A stretch of 64,000 nucleotides of DNA, from NCBI GenBank assembly GCA_011032825.1, contig JAADJZ010000007.1, positions 806,001-870,000 of the forward strand, written 5' to 3'. The notes under the pieces are model-generated. The model made no database searches and had not been told where the DNA came from. It saw only the letters and a list, made by a program, of their open reading frames with translations. Positions 59,051 through 64,000 of the stretch are shown piece after piece; position 1 is the stretch's first letter, and every line of letters begins with the position of its first letter. The position numbers and the translations under genes are program-made. This stretch comes from Massariosphaeria phaeospora. Taxonomy: Eukaryota > Ascomycota > Dothideomycetes > Pleosporales.

Positions 59051-59339
59051 TTTAGAACAACGGCCGTAGAGAGCAGGCATTTTTAAACTAGTTTTACAAA
59101 TTTAGGCAACTTGATTGTAACAATAGCGAGTTAACTTAGAGCACGAATCTACAGAAAGCGAAGACTTAAGCATAGTTAAACTTAAAAACTCAAAAGAATA
59201 CAAGAGAAAGCTACGACACGACGAGAATCAAAGTTAACTTACTTTTATACAAAACGGCACTTTTAATGCAAAGCGCAAAAAAAACTAGCACAGCACAGCA
59301 AGACAGCTATTAAAACAATATTCTTAAAGAAAAAAATAA

Positions 59340-59841
59340 TGTTACAAACAAAAACGATACTAGGTATCGTAGACTAAGCAACGACGTAGAAAAGTTGTTA
59401 AAGCTTGCAAGTTTGCAAAACAAAAGTACAGCAATGCGCGAAGCAAAATTAAATTAGCAGTTACATAATAGTAATTAGTGCGATTAGAGTTTTAGCAAAC
59501 TAAGCATACTAAGTAGCAAGCGCTTAGCTAGCTTAAAGCGCTTAGTAACTAAGTACACTAAGCGAACTAAGTAGAACACTTTTAGCAAAGAATTATAAAA
59601 CTATATAGATTAGCAGAATTTTCTTTACAGTTTAGATTTTTTGTAGTTAACTTTTCTAAGTACATTTTATACATAGATTAAATTTATAAGCAACAAATTG
59701 CTACTTTGTTATTCTATCTAGAATAAAATTAAAATTGTTTTTTTTGTTGTTATTAAGCTTTTCGAACACAGAACAATTCTTTAGGCGAAATCTTCGAGTC
59801 CAATCGAAATTACCTTCGGTAAAAAAACACTTTTGATAACA
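59340..59841 (+). repeat. 3' LTR of element B
   Basis: 502 bp, TGTTACAAAC...TTGATAACA, same length as the 5' LTR. It is preceded by a polypurine tract. Near its end it retains TTCGAGTCCAATCG and CTTCGGT where the 5' copy has T in place of C, so this LTR is less mutated there. Confidence 0.88.
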
Positions 59842-59846
59842 TATGT
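59842..59846. other. Target site duplication, right copy (TATGT)
   Basis: Matches the five bases before the 5' LTR of element B. Confidence 0.85.
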
Positions 59847-60520
59847 ATTCTAACTTCTTAGAGTGTAGCAAAGCGCTAATTTAGTTTCTAGTTGCTAATA
59901 TGCTCTCTACAGCGCGCACTTCTACTTTTACAATAAATCTACTAACTTTAATAAAAATCTTAATGCTAAAGTTAAGCCGAATAGTTGCGTTTGTACTATT
60001 AAAGCTGCTGCTTTCTAGTAGAAGTATTTTAAGCAGTTGTTTAACTAGTTAGTAGTAGCAAGGCTTTAAGAAAACGTTAAGCAAGCTAATATTTCGCGTA
60101 AAAAAGTATGTTAGCCTATTATAGGCTACTATAACTCGTATTAACATATTTTAGTTCAAGAAAGCTTGCGTTGTTATCGATTTGGTAGCTAAAAGAAATT
60201 GCGAGCGCGCTTAGCTTTTTGCGAACTTTGCCAACGCAACTGCAAAGCGTACAGTTAAAAAAAACAAAGTGCAAAAAAGTATGCTTACGAAAAAAGTTAA
60301 GTTGCTTATAGCAAAGCTTATAAACTTTGGCTAAAAAGTTGTAAATAGCTTAGTAGTTTCTAGCGTTGAATTGCGGCCTTTTGAGCTATTGTAGCGTTAA
60401 AAGCAGTTTTTTTGCTTGAATTAGTTTTCGAGCACGACGTTAGCGTCTTAGAACTTTATTTTAGCGTAACGAAAGCTAATACCTAGTAGTTAGTGTAAAA
60501 GCAGTTTGCTCGAAAGTAGC
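59847..60520 (+). pseudogene. Unidentified decayed frame, right part
   Basis: Removing element B and one TATGT joins this stretch to 52430-52662 in the same frame. It reads SAHFYFYNKSTNFNKNL, ENVKQANISRKKV, PIIGYYNSY, HILVQESLRCYRFGS, LRARLAFCELCQRNCKAYS and LELVFEHDVSVLELYFSVT up to the A3 LTR, with TAA/TAG stops in between. I cannot name the protein. It may be an older transposon gene or a lost host gene. Confidence 0.4.
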
Positions 60521-60994
60521 TGTAAAAGCTAAGCGAACTTAGAAAAGTCGTTTATTAAGCTTAGATTAGTTCTTGAGAAATAAGTAAGTTCAATAAACTA
60601 AAGAAAGTTGTAGAGCGTTTAATACTAAGGTAGTAGCAAGCTTCGTTCTGCAAAGAGTATAAAAGTTAAAGTAAAAGTCAACTTGTTAATTATAAAATTA
60701 AAAACAATAAGCTATAAAAGTTTATTGTTTTAACTATATACGTAAGCGTGCTTTGCATAATCTCTTTACTTTCGCAAAGCTGTTAAATTAATAAAAGTAC
60801 TTTTAATTTTTTGCTCTTAAAGTGCTATAGAGAGCACAAGATTAGTAAAAGCATATAAAAAAGCTATATTGTTGAGAAAAGTTTTTAGCTTACGCGCTAA
60901 GCTTACTTAAAGTATAATCGTGCTTTGTTACTTTAAACGCTAAAGTAAAAGCATTTTTTTTTCTTAGCAGCTTAGCAAATTGTTGATTGTAACA
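60521..60994 (-). repeat. 3' LTR of A3
   Basis: 474 bp; on minus it starts TGTTACAATC at 60,994 and ends AGCTTTTACA at 60,521. It matches the A2 LTR over its full length. The five bases outside it on plus are GTAGC; the partner duplication would be beyond the window. Confidence 0.75.
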
Positions 60995-61249
60995 CTATTT
61001 TTTTTTTTATGCTTCGTTTTTGAAGCTTCTTTTTGCTATGCTAAAAGCTTTTTTTTTTAACAGTACTACACAACGTTTTAACTTTGCAATATTTATTAAC
61101 TTGTTTAAAAACATTATGCTTGTTGCTTGTTAAAGCTGTTATTTTGCAAGCTTAGTTTGCAAAGTGCATGTTTGTTTAAAACAGTGTAATAAGTATAATC
61201 GTTGAAATTTTAAAACCTATAATATTTAGATTTTAGAAAATAAATAAGT

Positions 61250-61500
61250 GCTTATTTGTTAAAAGCGTAAGCGTTTTTAGGCTTAGCTAAAAGTAGTAAA
61301 AAAAAAAGTAGTAAAAGTTAAGTAGGTGCTGCGTAAAAACGCGAAGCGTGCAGCAAAAGCTATTGCAGTTAAAAAAGCAAGTATCTTGTTGCTAAAGCAG
61401 CAAGAAGCAACTGCAAGTTTTTTTAATAGTCTAGCAATATTTTTTTTTACTTAAAGTGCGCTAGATAGCTTTAGCAACAAAGTGTAAAAAAGCAACGTTC
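61250..61500 (+). pseudogene. Antisense frame between pol and 3' LTR of A3
   Basis: On the plus strand, antisense to A3, one frame reads LKVVKKKVVKVK, NAKRAAKAIAVKKASILLL, KQQEATASFFNSLAIFFYLK with few stops. Position relative to pol and the LTR is the same as the antisense frame of element B. A-rich composition makes Lys-rich frames easy to get by chance, so confidence is low. Confidence 0.35.
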
Positions 61501-61514
61501 TATTGTACTTCGCT

Positions 61515-64000
61515 AGTTTTAACAATACTGTGCTAAGATCTAGTAGCAGTTTGTAAAGTTTGTATTTAGTTTTTATGTATTTTCGCTATTTAAGTAGCTT
61601 AACTATTTAACTAGGTATTTTTTCTAGTTGTTTGCAACTTAGTGTGCAATAATTTTTTTAACTTTAAATTCGTTTTTTTTTTTAGTTTTATAGCGAAAGG
61701 TTCGCTAAAGTAGCGTTTATAAGTTAGCTAGTTTTAACAAGAATATATAAAATACTAAGTAAATCTTTGCGTTTTTAAGCAAGTTTAATTTGTAATTAAC
61801 TAAGCTTCGTTGTTTTAATATTAAAAATAGTTTGACTTTAACGTTGTCTAGACTTTTGCTTAGTCATTTTGTGCAAAAATTCTTTGTAAAAAAATAAACT
61901 CTATTCTCTCTCTTTAGCTAAAGTGCTATTTTTTGTTTTTAATTAACATATAAAATGCTTTAGCGTTGCGCTATTTTAAGTTTACTTCGTAGTAACTTAT
62001 GTACTTTTTTAAGCTTTTTTACTACTTTTGTAGCAGTTTTAGCTTTCGCGCTTAAAAGCGTTTTTTTAAAAAAATATAAGTGTTTTTTGTAATTTGCGTA
62101 GTAAAGTGTTTATTTTATAAATTTAAACAATTTGTTGTTATACGCTAGCTATGCTATTAGTAAAAACTTTATTTAATTAGTTTGTCGTTCGTTGCTGTAT
62201 ATCTTTAGATATGTTTTTATAGTTTAATTTGTTTTTTTTGTTTATTTATCTATTTGTAGATAATACGTTGTTAATAGCTTGCGTTTTGTTTTAATTGCAG
62301 CTAACAAAGTTGTTTAATAGTTTAATGTAAAAAGCTTGTTTTTGTTATTAATAATTAATTTGAGTATTTTATAGTATTAGATAAGTTGGTTTAAAAAAAT
62401 AAATTCTAGTTGTTGCGCAGTATACGTATTCTTAAAAAGTACTATTTTTACGTACTTAGTAAATTAGTTAACTATAACTATAATAGCGTTGTAAGCTATT
62501 TTTATAGCAAAGTCTTTTAACAAAAGCAATTTTATTTTAAAATTTATAAAAATGTTAGTTTAAAGCTTGTTTAGTAGTTTTAAAGCTTGCATTTTTTTGT
62601 ATTGTACGTAGGTACTATGTTTATTTTTCTAATAGTCTACACATTTTTTAACAATTGCAGTAACTTTGTTTTTTATTCTGCTAAACTTGTAGTTTTGCTT
62701 AATAAGTTTTATTATTCGTGTTATTTTAAAGTAACTGTAAACTAGGTTATTGTAATGTTGTTGTATAATTGCTTTTTGCAATTTTTTTAAAACTATAATT
62801 GTAGTTTTTAAAAGCACGTTTAACTTTCTAGCTAGTTTTAGTAATTTGTTTTAGTTAACTTTAAGTATTGCGGTGTTAATAATTTTCTTTGTTTTAGCAA
62901 TATTATGTTGTTAGCTAAAAGCGTTAGCTTTGCTATTGTTTTTTTTTAGTGTGTACACAATTTTAAACTTATACTAGCCTAGCATTTTTAACTATCTAAC
63001 TTATTTTCAGTTAAGTACTTTAGTAGTTGTAAAATTAACTAAGTTTTTGTAATTTGTAAATATTGTAAGTTTTAAGCAGCTTTTTGCGTAAACTCTTTAA
63101 TACTATAAGTATGCAACAATAGCTAGCAGCTTTTTATTATGCACGTTGTATTATTTTTTAAGTTTTAAAAACTTGCGTAAGTAGTAAGCAATAAAGTGCT
63201 ATTTGTCTTTGTGCAATTAGCTAGCACATTTTTTTAGCGCAAAATCTAACGCGTTAGTTTTAAAGCGTAAAAGTTGTTTTGCTTAAAATATTTAAAAGCA
63301 TAGTAAACTAATACTTGCGTTTTTAAGCTGTTAAAAAGCTTTTTTTACTTTTTTGCTTTATGCGAAGGCTGTATTTTTTCGCGTAAGTTTTGTTAAAAGT
63401 ATAGCAATTTTTAAGTAATTTTTAATAAACTAGCAATTAAAGTTTAAAAACTTTAAAAAAAATTGTATTTCCTTAACGTTTTTAAGTTGTAGCTATTTTT
63501 TAACTACTTTAATTTTGTTTTTGCTTATGCGTACTTCGTTTGCTTTTACTATGTATCTAAAAAATGCAACTTTGCGCTTGTAAAATTTGCACTTTTTTAG
63601 TTTAAGTTAAAAGTTAAACTTGTTAAAGCACTTTAGTACTGTTTTAACATGTTTTACATAGTTCTTTTAAGTTTTAAAATAAATAAAAATGTTGTTTAAA
63701 TAGGCAACAACAAAGATATTTAAGTGCATTTTTAACATATTGTTAATAAGCTCTTAAAAAGTTGCTAAAGCATTTGTAAGCTTAAATAGCATAATAGTGT
63801 ATTTGTAATATTCGTATCTTGTTTAAAACGCTGTTTTTAATTTTTTACTTTTTTTAATTTTAATAAAGTAGTAACTATTTTGTAAGTTAAGCGCTGTAAA
63901 AGCTTTTGCGTAAAATAATTAATCTTGTAATTCTATAATATTTAGTAAAAAGCATTAATTTTTAACTGTAATATTGTTAAGCTTTTAATAGTTAACACAT
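61515..64000 (-). pseudogene. Decayed pol of A3
   Basis: Minus-strand pol matching A2, including the open integrase piece 62817-62629 (MLLKTTIIVLKKLQKAI ... CVDY). Compared with A2 it has a few differing residues, for example CVDY where A2 has CANY, so the copies were mutated independently. The reverse transcriptase site near 63.69 kb again reads YLNN. Confidence 0.8.

Larger units (their letters stand above)
52663..59841 (+). mobile_element. Complete, decayed Ty3/gypsy chromovirus B
   Basis: A full-length element of 7179 bp with two 502-bp LTRs, each starting TGTTACAAAC and ending GATAACA or AATAACA, flanked by a TATGT duplication. Order: 5' LTR; gag with zinc knuckle (53.4-54.45 kb); Cys-rich stretch (54.54-54.96 kb); protease (about 55.3-55.5 kb); RT, RNase H, integrase and chromodomain (55.9-58.58 kb); an antisense-reading region (58.65-59.05 kb); an A-rich polypurine tract (CTTAAAGAAAAAAATAA); 3' LTR. 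It belongs to a different family from element A: LTRs and proteins differ. Multiple stops in all frames make it inactive. Confidence 0.88.
60521..64000 (-). mobile_element. Ty3/gypsy chromovirus copy A3, inverted, runs off the window
   Basis: Inverted copy of element A. From the window end downward it matches A2 pol (position x in A2 pairs with about 112,935 minus x) until about 61,515; then come a 3' untranslated part absent from A2, an A-rich polypurine tract, and a 3' LTR. Its 5' half lies beyond base 64,000. It is heavily mutated like A2. Confidence 0.82.

Noticed and set aside
52663..59841. Assigning element B to the same family as A1-A3
   Set aside because: LTR sequence and length (502 against about 472 bp), gag, and the Cys-rich stretch all differ, although both are chromodomain gypsy elements.

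Overview
The window looks like nuclear DNA of a filamentous ascomycete (Pezizomycotina; a Dothideomycete fits best, inferred from the gene set, 47-143 bp introns with CTAAY branch points, and RIP-type decay of the repeats). It has two very different halves.

Bases 1 to about 40,460 are gene-rich and of balanced composition. I could build ten spliced or single-exon genes plus one intronless unknown, eleven in all: a group I G-protein alpha subunit (2243-3520, +); a C2/EF-hand phosphatidylserine decarboxylase of the Psd2 class (7311-10873, +); the kinetochore protein Mis13/Dsn1 (11478-13430, +); a large Q/P-rich unknown (14349-16772, -); serine palmitoyltransferase subunit Lcb2 (20956-22971, -); a homeodomain transcription factor (25191-27032, -); mitochondrial Mdm10 (29749-31034, -), divergent from ribosome assembly factor Mrt4 (31248-32005, +); a single-pass Cys-rich membrane protein (32722-34293, -); an ADGF/CECR1-type adenosine deaminase relative (35205-37349, -); and a four-TM unknown (39134-40461, +). 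These are mostly housekeeping or developmental genes and do not form a pathway cluster; psd2 and lcb2 both concern membrane lipids but lie about 10 kb apart. Intergenic gaps of 0.6-4.2 kb show no further convincing gene.

From about 40.6 kb to the window end the DNA becomes strongly AT-rich and is a nest of dead transposons. In order: three fragments of a Fot1/pogo-like DNA transposon (40.84-43.25 kb); a Ty3/gypsy chromovirus copy (A1, 43.46-45.85 kb) cut by a second copy (A2, 45.85-51.43 kb); an unidentified decayed reading frame split by a different, complete chromovirus (B, 52,663-59,841) with two 502-bp LTRs and a 5-bp target duplication TATGT; and a third, inverted copy of element A (A3, 60,521 to beyond the window end). 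All coding frames are riddled with TAA/TAG and show C-to-T/G-to-A replacements (for example the reverse transcriptase YxDD reads YLNN or YLDN, and zinc-knuckle His reads Tyr), as expected from repeat-induced point mutation. The gene at 39.1-40.5 kb ends only a few hundred bases from this block.

Most worth a second look: both introns of mdm10 appear to be GC-AG; both chromovirus families carry what reads like an antisense frame between pol and the 3' LTR; element B has an extra Cys-rich stretch between its zinc knuckle and protease; and an unidentified frame reads through the element B insertion site.
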